Source: Aspidiotus rigidus
Taxonomy: Eukaryota > Arthropoda > Insecta > Hemiptera > Diaspididae
DNA length: 64,000 nt
Direction of reading: 5' to 3'
Assembly: GCA_035079385.1 (NCBI GenBank)
Contig: JAVHKY010000029.1
Coordinates: forward strand, 6,510,001 to 6,574,000
Part shown: piece after piece, positions 1 through 10,204 of the stretch
Layout: every line of letters starts with the position of its first letter
Numbering within the stretch: position 1 is the first letter of the stretch
Made by a program: the position numbers and the translations under genes
Notes under the pieces: generated by a model
What the model saw: only the letters and a program-made list of their open reading frames with translations
Databases searched by the model: none
What the model was told of the DNA's origin: nothing

Positions 1-471
1 TAAAGGGCACGTAACTGCTAGAAATCGAATTCATGATAAGATGGTTCTGGCTAGAAACTACTGAGGCCGAGATGACAATGATAAGTTTACGAGTTTAATC
101 GCAAATGAATCATCTTATCTTAACTGATTACGCAGGTACATCCTGATATATATACAACTCTAATTCTCTCTTTAGCCTATATGCTCTGAGAAGGTGATCT
201 CTACTTACATTTTGACGGGGAATAACCATGGCCGTCTGAATAACCATATAGTTTGAAGGAAGCATGGACCTTATAAGGCTGTAGTATAATACTGAAGAGA
301 CCGATTCCCCGTGACGTTGACATCTTTGATTTCAATTGAATGCTTGTTCTCTGCTGCTGGCTTTGGGGCAGCCATTTTAGAATCCCATAAGAATACACAG
401 GGAACATTTCGATCATTCACTAATCACTAGTATTCAAAAACAAGAAGTACGGAAGCAATCAAAGCTATATA
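1..471. other. Flanking DNA without a recognisable gene
   Basis: AT-rich sequence left of the Tigger-like element. I see only short chance frames. The last two bases (470-471, TA) are the left target-site duplication of the transposon. Confidence 0.5.
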
Positions 472-492
472 CAGTAAGACCCCGTTTATCCG
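472..492 (+). repeat. Left terminal inverted repeat of the Tigger-like element
   Basis: 21 bp, exact inverse complement of 4417-4437, preceded by TA. Confidence 0.85.
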
Positions 493-713
493 CGGTAAGG
501 TGGCGGTCGGTAGGCGCGGATAAGAAAAACCGCGGATAAGGCGGACTACTAAAAATTTATTTAATATCTACTGTATGTATGTACTGTACATATGTACCAG
601 CTGTTTTCAGATACAAATGCACGTACGTATACACGTTCATACAATAGTTGTACAGTAGTATAGAATAGTATCGATCGTATACATACATACGTAATTGAAG
701 GTATGTACATAAT

Positions 714-1511
714 TTATTTGTGTTCAAAAAAATAAGTAGGTAATGTCTTTTGTTTCATGTTGAGGGCACGCTTTTTTGCGGTAATGTCCCTCCACCGTCG
801 TAAAAAAATGATATCTCCTGGCGTTGCCTCTTGTTGTTGGCTGATATATCGTAAAGCTACCTCAAGCGCAGAAAAACCATCACTGTCCGAAATTTTTGAA
901 TCCATATCTTCGTCATCAGTTTCTCCTTCATTATCGTCCACATCATCTCGAATTGTCACTCTTTCCACGATCTCATCTTCGGAAAACTCTTGAAACTGCT
1001 CTGCTTCGTCACTTGCCATCCACTCGTTTACATCTTGAATGCCTATCGAATCGCATCCAGGAATTTTCTTCAGTAGAGGAAGAAGGTTATCATCTTTATC
1101 ACTTTCACTTTCTTCAATTTCACGTTCTTCCCATTTATCACTAGCCTTATGGTCCAATAAAATTTTCCATGACCGTACGATTGTAAGCGATGGGACCTCC
1201 TTCCAACTTTCAGCAACCCACATGATGACATCAAGAATGTCAATTTTCTTTAGGCATTGGAGACTGTAATCTGCATCATTTTCAATCGACGTTATCAACT
1301 TGGAGAGAAGTCAGCGGCGATATTTTCCTTTCAGAGTTTCGAGGACCCCTTGGTCCATGGGTTGGCACAGGGATGTCACACCATACAGTATACAATATGT
1401 ATTCAATGTATGTATACGTATCGCTTGTGTGTCGCATGTGCAGCACCGCCCGTCATCCATAATGGAGTAGGTGCGGGTTGCGTATGCATTTAATATTGTT
1501 TCCTCCAACAC
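714..1511 (-). pseudogene. Tigger/jerky-type transposase remnant, C-terminal part
   Basis: Read on the minus strand. The stretch before 1311 carries the conserved DDE-transposase block ending QPMDQGVLETLK.KYRR, which contains the second catalytic Asp region of pogo/Tigger enzymes. An in-frame TGA (1311-1313, consistent with an Arg CGA mutated) separates it from the following 194 codons. These have the usual Tigger tail pattern: a helix with LKKIDILDVIMWVAESW, then an acidic stretch. The N-terminal CENP-B-like DNA-binding region and first catalytic Asp are missing. The function would have been cut-and-paste transposition in the nucleus; as it stands it is dead. Confidence 0.75.
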
Positions 1512-1852
1512 CGGAATCGACCCTTTCGGGTATAACTTCAGTGAAGGAGGAATCTCCTACGCGAACCCCCTCTTCTACTCGGCAACTGCCAAGTTGCTTT
1601 GGCAACCGCCAAGCTGCGATGCCCCCCTGGCACGCACAAAAAAGAAAACAGCACTAGAGAACACACTCACATCACAAAAACGACACTATCACATCACATC
1701 AGGCGTAATAAGTCGCTGTTGCGTGAATCTCACTGTATGGTGCTCGTTAGACATATTCGTATGAACAGTGAACGTACCGTAGTAAGTTCACCGGAATAGA
1801 GGACGCGGAGCAACCATATAAACGCGAGATTCTTTCAACAACTATAAAGGCC
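1512..1852. other. Junction between Tigger transposase remnant and R1 3' end
   Basis: 340 bp without a convincing frame. It contains the R1 3' end on the minus strand, but I cannot place the exact junction: no poly(A) or simple-repeat tail is visible. Confidence 0.35.
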
Positions 1853-4327
1853 CTAACAATCTGGATGGTATCCTTCTTCCTCTTCTTCCTGCAGATCTGG
1901 ATGTTGATGGTACACAGGTGTTGAGTAGGCCATAGCGTGGTTCTGCATTTGCCTATTCCATTCCTGGTCCATCTTCCTCTTCATGATGGTGGCCGCAAAT
2001 GCAGACACCTGGTTCCATGCTTCTTCGGAACCTAGCATGGTGGGTACCAGGCTACTCGGGTCGAGCGCTTCATCTACCCCGATCTCTTGGAGAGACCGAC
2101 TAAGCTCATCCCGCTCACGCCTCCACGCCTCACACTCAAATAAGGTGTGTTGTGGTCCATCATCCCGCCCTTGGTTACAGTGCGAACACGTCGCCTGCTC
2201 AACTTTCCTTAACTTCTCGTGAAGGTACTTGTTGAAGCAGCCATGGCCGCTTAACACCTGCGTCAGGTGAAAGTTCAGCTGACCATGGTGTCGGTTCATC
2301 CACTCATCAAGGTCGCATATTAGCACACGGGTTGTCCATGTACCCAGCTCACTCTGGGCAATTCTTTCTTTCCACTTTACAAGCAAGGAGCGCCTGGCCT
2401 CCTGCTTGGCCCGTAAAGCTTCTCGGTTGGTCGTCGTTCTCTTCTTTGCTTCGAACACCACCGCTCTCTCCTCAGCAAGGAGCTCGATTGGTGGTGAACG
2501 TGCTAATATACAAAGAGCCTCCGTCGAGACAGTGCGGTAGGCACTAACACACCTCAGCGCAGCTCTTCGTTGGATCTTTACCATCTCTCTTCTTCGGTAT
2601 GGTATCTTCATGCAGTCGGCCCATACTGGCGCACCGTATAGGAGGATCGACAAGGCGGTGCTCATCATGATCCTTCTCCTTGCTTCTCTCGGTCCTCCTA
2701 GGTTCCTCATCAGGCGGCTTAGGTAACCAACTACCCGGCCCGCCTTTTCCGCTGCCATCAGGAAATGGTGCCTGAAGCTCAGCGTTGAGTCAAACCAGAT
2801 GCCCAGGTATTTCATTTGCTTCTTGGTTTCAATTTCCACACCTCGCAGGCGAAAGGTGGGTGGCTTGAACTTCCGGCGGGTCGTGAATAAAATGGCCTCC
2901 GTCTTACTTGCTGCTAGTTCAAGTCCAGCCGACTCGATCCAACGCGTCACATCCTCTAGGGCCCGGTTTACCCTGCTCTCCACCGCTACAGTTGTTTCGG
3001 CAGTGCATACCACCAGGGTGTCATCCGCATAGCAGATAAGCTTCACCCCCGGTGGCAGCTTCACCTTAAAGATTCCGTTAAATGCGACGCACCACAAAAG
3101 CGGCCCAAGGACCGACCCCTGCGGCACCCTACAAGTAACAGGGCGCTTTACTGTACCAGCAGACGTCTCCGCTTGGATTTCACGGCAGCTAAGATAGCTG
3201 CTGATCATCCTGAGCAGGTATGCGGGCACTCCTGCGTTCACAAGAGCTTCCAATATCATCTTCCATGGGATTGAATTGAACGCATTTCTTATTTTGAGGC
3301 TGACGGTTGCGCAAAACTGGCGCATATCAATCGCTGACTTGGCTATCCTCTTCAGCCGGATCCCAGCATCTGATGTGCAGCGTCCAGTTTGAAAACCGTA
3401 CTGGCTATCAGAGATTATATCTCTTTCCTTCAGATAGCTCTCCAAACGATTGGCTATCACTCTTTCTAGAAGTTTCTCAACATTGTCTAGTAGACAAAGT
3501 GGACGATAAGAGGATGGTAGACCAGGTGGTTTATCCTTCTTATCAATCAACGCTAGCCTGGCTTTCTTCCATCGCACAGGGAACAGTCCCCCAACAATTG
3601 CCGCATTGAATGTATCAACAAGCAGTGCTGGGTCAACTGAATGTATGGCGCTCCAGACTGGATTTGGAATCTCATCCGGGCCTGGAGCCTTCCAATACTT
3701 ACCCCGCAGTCTATTGACTGCTGCATCAACCTCCTCGGTGCCTAGGAGGGATATACCATCCTCTTTTACTATTGGTAGCGTTACCATTGGTGGTGGCTGC
3801 TGTGGGAACAAGCCATCAATGATTTGACCCACAACATCCGGCTCCATTCGGCTCATTGCTGAGAGGCCTTTGAGCTTCTTCAGCACTAACTTATAAGGCT
3901 TTCCAAATGGGTCGTCATCCGCCATCTCACATAGCTCTCGCCATGCAGCACTCTTGCTGTCCTTGATGGCCTTCTTCAGCCTTTTACGAGCCAGCTGGTA
4001 TTCGGGTGCAACCGCCCGCGCCCCTTCGCGGCCACTACTACGCTGGTATATCCGGCGCTGACGGTTGCACTCTTTTCTCAATTCGGCAATCTTGTTGGTC
4101 CACCAGTAAACAGCCCTCCTCTTCTTTGGTGGACCTTGCCTGGGCATGGCTACATCGCAAGCTTTGGTGACAGTCTTGATCATCCTCTCTGCTGCCACCT
4201 CCGCATTGCCTTCTTGCTCTTCTTCTTGATCCCATGTGAGAGCAAGATGTATGTATACGTATGCGGTCATTCCTGTCGTTTCTAGTCTTCGAATAAGTAA
4301 ATTCACATGTTTGAATCTACTGTACAT
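1853..4327 (-). CDS. R1-clade non-LTR retrotransposon ORF2 fragment (reverse transcriptase)
   Basis: 824 codons open from an ATG at 4327. The first ~30 residues are probably flanking or Tigger sequence. The rest matches the R1 clade: a basic linker after the lost endonuclease, RT fingers (SSYRPLCLLDN, about residue 275), the palm YADD at 433-436, and the thumb. A C-terminal Cys-His knuckle (CxHC, spacer, HTLFEC) lies near 710-730. ORF1 and the endonuclease are gone, so it is 5'-truncated. Motif A reads SLKIRNAFNS: the expected catalytic Asp is Lys at residue 345 (codon 3293-3295). Reverse transcription is therefore unlikely even though the frame is intact. A shorter relative lies at 52920-53260. 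Confidence 0.85.
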   Translation of the reverse strand: MYSRFKHVNLLIRRLETTGMTAYVYIHLALTWDQEEEQEGNAEVAAERMIKTVTKACDVAMPRQGPPKKRRAVYWWTNKIAELRKECNRQRRIYQRSSGREGARAVAPEYQLARKRLKKAIKDSKSAAWRELCEMADDDPFGKPYKLVLKKLKGLSAMSRMEPDVVGQIIDGLFPQQPPPMVTLPIVKEDGISLLGTEEVDAAVNRLRGKYWKAPGPDEIPNPVWSAIHSVDPALLVDTFNAAIVGGLFPVRWKKARLALIDKKDKPPGLPSSYRPLCLLDNVEKLLERVIANRLESYLKERDIISDSQYGFQTGRCTSDAGIRLKRIAKSAIDMRQFCATVSLKIRNAFNSIPWKMILEALVNAGVPAYLLRMISSYLSCREIQAETSAGTVKRPVTCRVPQGSVLGPLLWCVAFNGIFKVKLPPGVKLICYADDTLVVCTAETTVAVESRVNRALEDVTRWIESAGLELAASKTEAILFTTRRKFKPPTFRLRGVEIETKKQMKYLGIWFDSTLSFRHHFLMAAEKAGRVVGYLSRLMRNLGGPREARRRIMMSTALSILLYGAPVWADCMKIPYRRREMVKIQRRAALRCVSAYRTVSTEALCILARSPPIELLAEERAVVFEAKKRTTTNREALRAKQEARRSLLVKWKERIAQSELGTWTTRVLICDLDEWMNRHHGQLNFHLTQVLSGHGCFNKYLHEKLRKVEQATCSHCNQGRDDGPQHTLFECEAWRRERDELSRSLQEIGVDEALDPSSLVPTMLGSEEAWNQVSAFAATIMKRKMDQEWNRQMQNHAMAYSTPVYHQHPDLQEEEEEGYHPDC

Positions 4328-4416
4328 TGTATGAACATGTATGTACGTGCATTAAAAGATAAAAAGTGTTAGTCGAAACCTACCGCGGATAATGCAGACA
4401 GCAGATGATCCGGGCA

Positions 4417-4437
4417 CGGATAAACGGGGTCTTACTG
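4417..4437 (-). repeat. Right terminal inverted repeat of the Tigger-like element
   Basis: Inverse complement of 472-492, followed by TA at 4438-4439. Confidence 0.85.
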
Positions 4438-4520
4438 TATTTGAATTCGAGAGAACTTCTAGATTCTAGATAGAGATCTCTAATACATTAGGAACATCTT
4501 GTTTTTGAATATCTGTATGT

Positions 4521-4802
4521 GTGACCTGTGCCGAAAGAACATTATTAGGTATACTCTGTTCACATTAAGGAAGGATAGAAATATGACCTCGAGAACGGAA
4601 CGCTCCGGGTAATTTTAATCTACCGTTCCGTTCTCAAGGTCATATTTCTATCCTTCCTTAATGTGAACAGAGTATAGTCCTATAGTGTGCAAAATGCAAC
4701 GAACCGCCGAAAGGTATCGCTGATTCACCTCGGAGACCTTTCTGTCTGCGCTCGCTGCGGTTCATTGCATTGCACACATAAAGTTCTTTCGGCACAGGTC
4801 AC
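4521..4802. repeat. Nested fold-back element
   Basis: Outer arms of 20 bp (4521-4540 and 4783-4802) are exact inverse complements. Inner arms 4685-4707 and 4757-4776 are near-perfect inverse complements. The 123-bp MITE at 4552-4674 sits between the left outer arm and the left inner arm, so an older palindrome seems to have been invaded by a younger one. Confidence 0.7.
4552..4674. mobile_element. 123-bp palindromic MITE, copy 1
   Basis: An almost complete palindrome starting TACTCTGTTCACATT and ending with its inverse complement. It is flanked by TA (4550-4551 and 4675-4676). The same 123-bp element occurs in opposite orientation at 54024-54146, with the same ends and TA duplication. It has no coding capacity and was presumably mobilised by a Tc1/mariner-type enzyme. 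Confidence 0.85.
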
Positions 4803-6372
4803 ATGACGTATATTATGCAAAAAGAACGATTACCGAGACGAGGTGTTTGGATCAATGGGCTGTATGTGTGTTGGTAACGAAGCGTCGTATTCACACACCA
4901 CTACTATCACAGTCCATTGCATATCAGTGCATATACACATAAACGTCCCTTTTTTGGACGTATATGCATCGCAAGGTGAAAAATGTACCTTATCTGAAGA
5001 TTGAGCACTTATTGAAGAAAATTAATTATTATAATCATCGAATTCTGCGTTGAAAATTGCTTTGAGTGAGCAACTTATGCAATCTTAATATCTTTGGAAT
5101 TTGCATAAGTGATCGAAAGAGTCGCTGCTATACGGAAGTTTTTGGAAGCTCGATGAAAACATGATACATACCATTTAAAACGTACAGCGCGTACATTCAT
5201 TTCTCGTTTTTCTCAAAAACATTAAATGTAAGCGTGGTCAAAGAGTGTTTGAAATAGATGAAGCAAAGTACATTGCATCTTTTTTATATCTCATTTTTTT
5301 CAACCAATGAAAAAACAACGAAAACAAGTCGTTTGAAAATGAGCCCTGTGTTATTTAAATGGACCAAAACTTACGTATCATGTTTTTGTCCGTTCTTTTC
5401 CACGTGGAAACTACCGCTCCTACTGGACGTCACTTATGCGAATACATTTTTATATTATTTTTGATACTTTTCCGTGATCGTTGTTTTCGCATATCTGCCG
5501 TACAATGTTGAATGGACGTATATGCAGATAATGAATACAAGGAAAAGAGGTTACGGGTATACCTGATACAGCCTCTTTTGCTCGTATTTATTATTTGTAT
5601 ATGCGTCAATTCATCTTTGTATAGCAGTTATACGTCAATTCACCGTCAATTCAACTTTGTACGGCAGATGTGTATGGAAAAGGTAGCGATTTTTTGCTAA
5701 TACTGTAAGTTTTCTTCTTCCAAAATATTGTCGACGCGTAGCGACGACGCAACAGACGCTAGAACATACATAGATACGTTATACACCAAGGAAACCTAAA
5801 CCTAAGACCTAAAGGATGTAATAACTAATAAGAGTACAAGAGTACTATAATAAATATTATACATTTTTTGGTCAGTCGTGTTGTATTCTCCACGACTACA
5901 ATGTAAAGTGGGCACGGTGTGGTGTATAGATTACAGTTCACTGATAGATTACTATTACAAACACTCCATCCCCCTTTATTTCTTGTTATTCTATTGCTGT
6001 AGTGGTGTACTCGGTCGTGTTGACGCCAATTATGCTGTTAGGCTACGCTTATTGCGCATGCGCCGTTGTTACGAGCTGTCCTAATGCTTAATCTCGAACG
6101 GCCGCCATTAGCCGTTGTCCGCCAGTCATGTACTCATGTAATAGTCGATGCCCGTCGTAGTCACTTTGTTCCTTGCTTGTCCTTCAGCTGGGCCCCTGTA
6201 TCGTTGTTGGTGACTCTTCTCTTAGTAAATCAAACAATCGTTATTTTTAATGATCATTTAGAGCTTTGTTATACCGTGCGCGCGATTGCTCGTATCTTCT
6301 TCATACGAGCGATTTATTGTTGATTGTACTTCGTTTCTTCGTTGTTGAGTTCATATTATTTCCTATTACGTC
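4803..6372. other. Intergenic region
   Basis: No convincing gene. Short frames only. GC rises in the last 300 bp before the 242-codon gene (roughly 6000-6300), which may hold its promoter or 5' UTR, but I see no clear element. Confidence 0.4.
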
Positions 6373-7101
6373 ATGATCCTAATCGCAAACAGTACCTATT
6401 CGTTGAATACCAGCGTACCTTTTTACGTTCATATGGGACTGAACGTCGAAAATAATTATTTGCCGACGTTAATACTTGGCTCAGCCAACGATCCGAAAAG
6501 AACGATTATTCTAACAGATGAAGAATTTTCTAAATTCTGCGTTCAAATTCACCGATGTCTAACTGGAAAATACCACGAGGAGGAGTGGTTCGTATTCAAA
6601 AATTACGTACTAGAATTTCTGCCGCAGTTCAAATGTGTTCGTATCAAGAAAACGCACGTTTTTAACATTAATGAAGACAATACGAAGAAACGGATCAGTA
6701 CGTTGAATTTGGACTTGCCTTTTGACGTCATAGCTAAACTTTTCGAAATGAAAACCACTATTTGCCGCAAGATGGATGTGCTGGAGAACTACTGGAAATA
6801 CGCGCGGTATACTCATTCCAGAATGGTGAATTACTACGTACTTGCCATGAAACACGATGAAAACAATGATTATGGTATTCCAGAAGATTCTTTCAAGTCG
6901 CACCTTGGTAATCTACGTTCTGATGATCTCCCCATGCATCCTCGGAAACGTGAGTACTTCAATAATAAACGTTATGATGTAATTTACTGCGACCTTATCG
7001 ATATTGAAATTAAGGAATTCGCGTATATGGTTATATATAATCGCGTTTTAGCCATTTTAAACCATATAAAAGAAACAAAAGATGATCGCGAATGGTTTTA
7101 A
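6373..7101 (+). CDS. Unrecognised 242-residue protein
   Basis: Single ATG-initiated frame with balanced, protein-like composition and a stop at 7099-7101, followed by AT-rich DNA. There is no signal peptide, membrane span or zinc motif. The N-terminal half is beta-strand-like (Leu-Pro-Thr-Leu-Ile-Leu-Gly at ~30-36, alternating hydrophobics). The middle and C-terminal parts look helical and charged. It stands alone, far from other genes, and no intron signals are needed. It could be a domesticated viral or transposon gene, or an intronless host gene. I do not recognise the family and assign no function. The start is the first ATG of the open frame. Confidence 0.55.
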   Translation: MILIANSTYSLNTSVPFYVHMGLNVENNYLPTLILGSANDPKRTIILTDEEFSKFCVQIHRCLTGKYHEEEWFVFKNYVLEFLPQFKCVRIKKTHVFNINEDNTKKRISTLNLDLPFDVIAKLFEMKTTICRKMDVLENYWKYARYTHSRMVNYYVLAMKHDENNDYGIPEDSFKSHLGNLRSDDLPMHPRKREYFNNKRYDVIYCDLIDIEIKEFAYMVIYNRVLAILNHIKETKDDREWF

Positions 7102-8460
7102 TTAATTAATAATAATAATTAGCTTGGCTCTTCTGTTTTGATAAACCTCTTAAATGGTTAATATTGACTGATTAACTATCATTTTCATTCCAAAATAATC
7201 TAGTTTGGCACATTACCCATGCCTATTATTTAGGTTGGTACAAGTATGTTTTGACGAACTCATACAATTTATTTATTCTTTCCTCTCGATTCCTTCTAAG
7301 TATTCTATAATAGTGTAAATAGATTAGTAGTTGATCATAATATAAAACTGACTCGATAAGTACAGCCGTTCTCTGCGACATGAAGTCCTATTAAAATAAA
7401 ATAAAAATTTAGTCTAGATTGGTGCTGAGAATATTTTGACCGATTCAAAAAAAAAATCATTTTGTATAAAATTTCAAAATAGCCTAGTTTGTAAGAGTAT
7501 TGGTTATTCTCTTATTTCAATAGGATAAAATGTATGATTAAGATTCTGGTATTCAACAACAAGGATTTGAAGTTGATCAATAATGGGTTATTCTGCAGGA
7601 AATTGTTCCTTAATTAAGTACAAATTAATAGTGGGTAATTTTTTTGAAAGAATATCATCATATTAACTGAAATGAGTTAAGAAGGGGGCTGAAAAATTGT
7701 GTCTCTCGTAAAATAAGTTGAGTAGGAACAAAAATGGTAAAAAATTACAGTAGTCGAAAAGAGGATATTGCTTCATGGATTGTGTATTTTTGCTCAATTG
7801 ATAATATACAAACTAATTTGAATTTCATTCTTGAAATTATCACAATTTTAAATTTTGGAGGGGAAAAAACTTGTAAAGAATTTTGATCATTTCATTTAAA
7901 ATTTCCTCAAATAAGTGAGTATATCAATAAGATTAAACGTTATGGTGAAATTACCTGCAAAAGTATTTATATTCAAATTAGGGAATCTACCTTTATGAAC
8001 ATGATTTGGTAGGAAATCATTAGATACAAGAAGAAAATAGCGATTACGACGGTGGACTTCAATTTTGAGTGGTCTTTGTCCCCAACTTTAAGTGGCCCCG
8101 TAAATATTTTGGCCGCATAAAACAAAATTCTTCTGCTGCAAGGCACGCTGAATCTCAATGAGGAACCTGTCTCTGTTGGAAGACTTACAAAGCACATAGA
8201 CGACCCTCTTCAAATGTTGATATACATCGAAGTGTCATGAAAATCATGAAAAGTCAGGATATTTCAATCGAATCTTGAAAAAGTCATGATTATTTAATCC
8301 CCCTTCAGTCTCTTTGCCAAAAAAATAATTCATCTCCGAAAATGGAAATACTGTCATTCATTTCTTTCAGGGAAAAAAATGCAAGAGTGTCATGAAAAGT
8401 ATCATGAAAAGTCATGATTTCTTTATTTAAACGTAGGTTTAACCGTGGTTAAATTAATTA
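7102..8460. other. AT-rich intergenic region
   Basis: No gene seen. Around 8220-8430 a short motif (TCATGAAAAGTCATGA and variants) recurs several times. The rest is featureless AT-rich DNA. Confidence 0.4.
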
Positions 8461-9002
8461 TAATTAAAATGAGGAATAAATTGGCACTATTAACCACATA
8501 GAACAACACATTTCATTTTTTGCAACGTAATAGCGATCATCTTCAGGCGAAATGGTAAAAATCTTTTTTTTTTTACGGTGCTTCCTCCGGGTCGGGTAAG
8601 ACCCCCCAAATTGCTTTGCAAATGGCAACGACGTCACGGTGTTCCAACATTCGCGCCCAACAATACTCGTTGGTTTCTTTGAGAGGCTTTTCCCATTTCT
8701 TCAAGCCATAACGGCTAGCTTTAGGCCTCATAAGTCGGGCCTGCTCCCACAGTAACACCTCTTCAGGTGTTGCTTTTACGTACTTGGTCGACATGCTGCA
8801 CAGAGCGAAACTACCAAGTAAAACTTGAAAAATGATTCGATAATTTTCTACAAAATAATAACAAAATTATTAGTTTCAGTTACTATGGACAGTAAATTGA
8901 CAACGGTCTGAAAACAGATGATCGCTATGCGATTGAAACGTTGCGAAAAATAAAATGTGTTGTTCCATGTGGTTAATAGTACGAATTTATTCCTCCTTTT
9001 AA
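8461..9002. mobile_element. Inverted-repeat element with internal 73-codon frame
   Basis: About 70 bp at 8461-8545 and at 8913-9002 are inverse complements at roughly 85% identity. Shared blocks include GAGGAATAAATT, CTATTAACCACAT, GAACAACACAT and GCGATCATCT. They enclose about 360 bp containing a minus-strand frame. It looks like a small non-autonomous transposon or an old inverted duplication. I could not define a target-site duplication. Confidence 0.55.
8573..8794 (-). CDS. Small unrecognised protein, 73 residues
   Basis: ATG-initiated frame filling most of the space between the inverted repeats. It is hydrophilic with two Trp-containing helical-looking stretches and an acidic, Pro-rich end (DPEEAP). 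The composition looks more coding than the surrounding DNA. It could be a fragment of a larger transposon protein, since its stop is close to the left arm. No function is assigned. Confidence 0.35.
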   Translation of the reverse strand: MSTKYVKATPEEVLLWEQARLMRPKASRYGLKKWEKPLKETNEYCWARMLEHRDVVAICKAIWGVLPDPEEAP

Positions 9003-9490
9003 TCATGATTTTTTGTTGACCCGATTTAGTAGACACCCTGAAATGGGTTCACCCCTGATTAGGCTATTATAGCTTTTTTTTTTTGAAGAAAATTGTCAGA
9101 AATTTTGATCATTTCAGTGATGACGACGTGTTGTTACCATACTAAATACCCTCAAATTTAAACAAAAATTGTCTCATAAATTTTTGATGTGTCCAGCACA
9201 GACCTACTTGGCTGATACATTTGCCATCTTTAAATTCATTCTAGAATACCTGACAATAGAGATGTTTTTCTTTTTGGTGAGGCTACAATTAGAAAAAAAA
9301 AAAAATGATGATAAATGAATGAAAATGCCGCCTTACCTAGAGTGTGTGCTTCCCTTTTTATGATGTTTGGGCTCTTGTGACCCAGATATTATATATAGAC
9401 TTATCAATTGACATAATTCTATTACTTTAATATTATCTTTTTTCCTGAATACCATATCAATGCTCCAAGCTGTTCTTTTGAAGAGCGTTT

Positions 9491-9521
<31 letters not shown>

Positions 9522-10200
9522 CTCTTTTTCCTGGAGGGGGGAGGAGATCATAACCACCTAAATCTTGATTTTTCCATTCCCAAAAGCAACTCGATGCCAC
9601 TGTTAAAAACCTGAAATTTGGTTCTGTTTTCTTCTTTCAATGACTTGACTGAGTTTTAAGAAGATTGTCACTGTTGTAATTCTTCACATGCTGGGTGCAC
9701 AAAGCAAACTCCCTTGTAACGTTTTTATAATATAAATGTTTCGATGGTAGAAATATTGGTGTGCATCTAGAGAGGGATTCTTCCAATAAATAACTTGGAA
9801 TTTGTTCGCTTGATGTAATATATAATTGACAGTCGATAAATTGAATCACTATTACTTGGTGTATCAGAACTACTTGGATGTTAAGTCATAAATATCTCAA
9901 CAATTGTTCATCAACTGAGTGTAAGGTGTGTAACTTATCCTTTCTCTATGAATTTAATGTTCTTTCAAGCCACTTATAAATCAATCAACAAAATGAATAA
10001 ATAAATTTTTAATAAAATAAAAATTGGAAAAAAATACAAATTTTATTGGGAAAAAAAAAAAAAAAAAAATGAAGTGGTCGAACAGTGCCAATACCAACCT
10101 GAACCCCTACATCTCTTGTTTCGCGTAGAGTCATCTTGATTTGATGGCGAGTGTTTGGTTTCATGGCCCAAATAAGAGTTGAAAAAAAAATCAGTCGATT
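9003..10200. other. Intergenic region with homopolymer runs
   Basis: Contains a long T run at about 9490-9520 and an A run at about 10050-10068. No convincing gene. Confidence 0.45.
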
Positions 10201-10204
10201 CTAG

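Larger units (their letters stand above)
472..4437 (-). mobile_element. Tigger-like (pogo/Tc1-mariner) DNA transposon containing an R1 insertion
   Basis: The two ends are inverted copies of the same 21 bp (472-492 and 4417-4437, starting CAGTAAGACCCCG). Each is flanked by TA (470-471 and 4438-4439), the target duplication typical of Tc1/mariner/pogo elements. The second strand-matched block, CCGCGGATAA, also recurs near each end. Inside is the C-terminal part of a Tigger/jerky-type transposase on the minus strand, then a long R1-clade retrotransposon frame. The N-terminal DNA-binding half of the transposase is absent and its place is occupied by the R1 sequence. The element is therefore non-autonomous now. 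The boundaries are seen directly; the order of insertion is inferred. Confidence 0.85.

Noticed and set aside
757..1269. Plus-strand frames opposite the transposase
   Set aside because: Shadows of the minus-strand Tigger transposase; no own homology.
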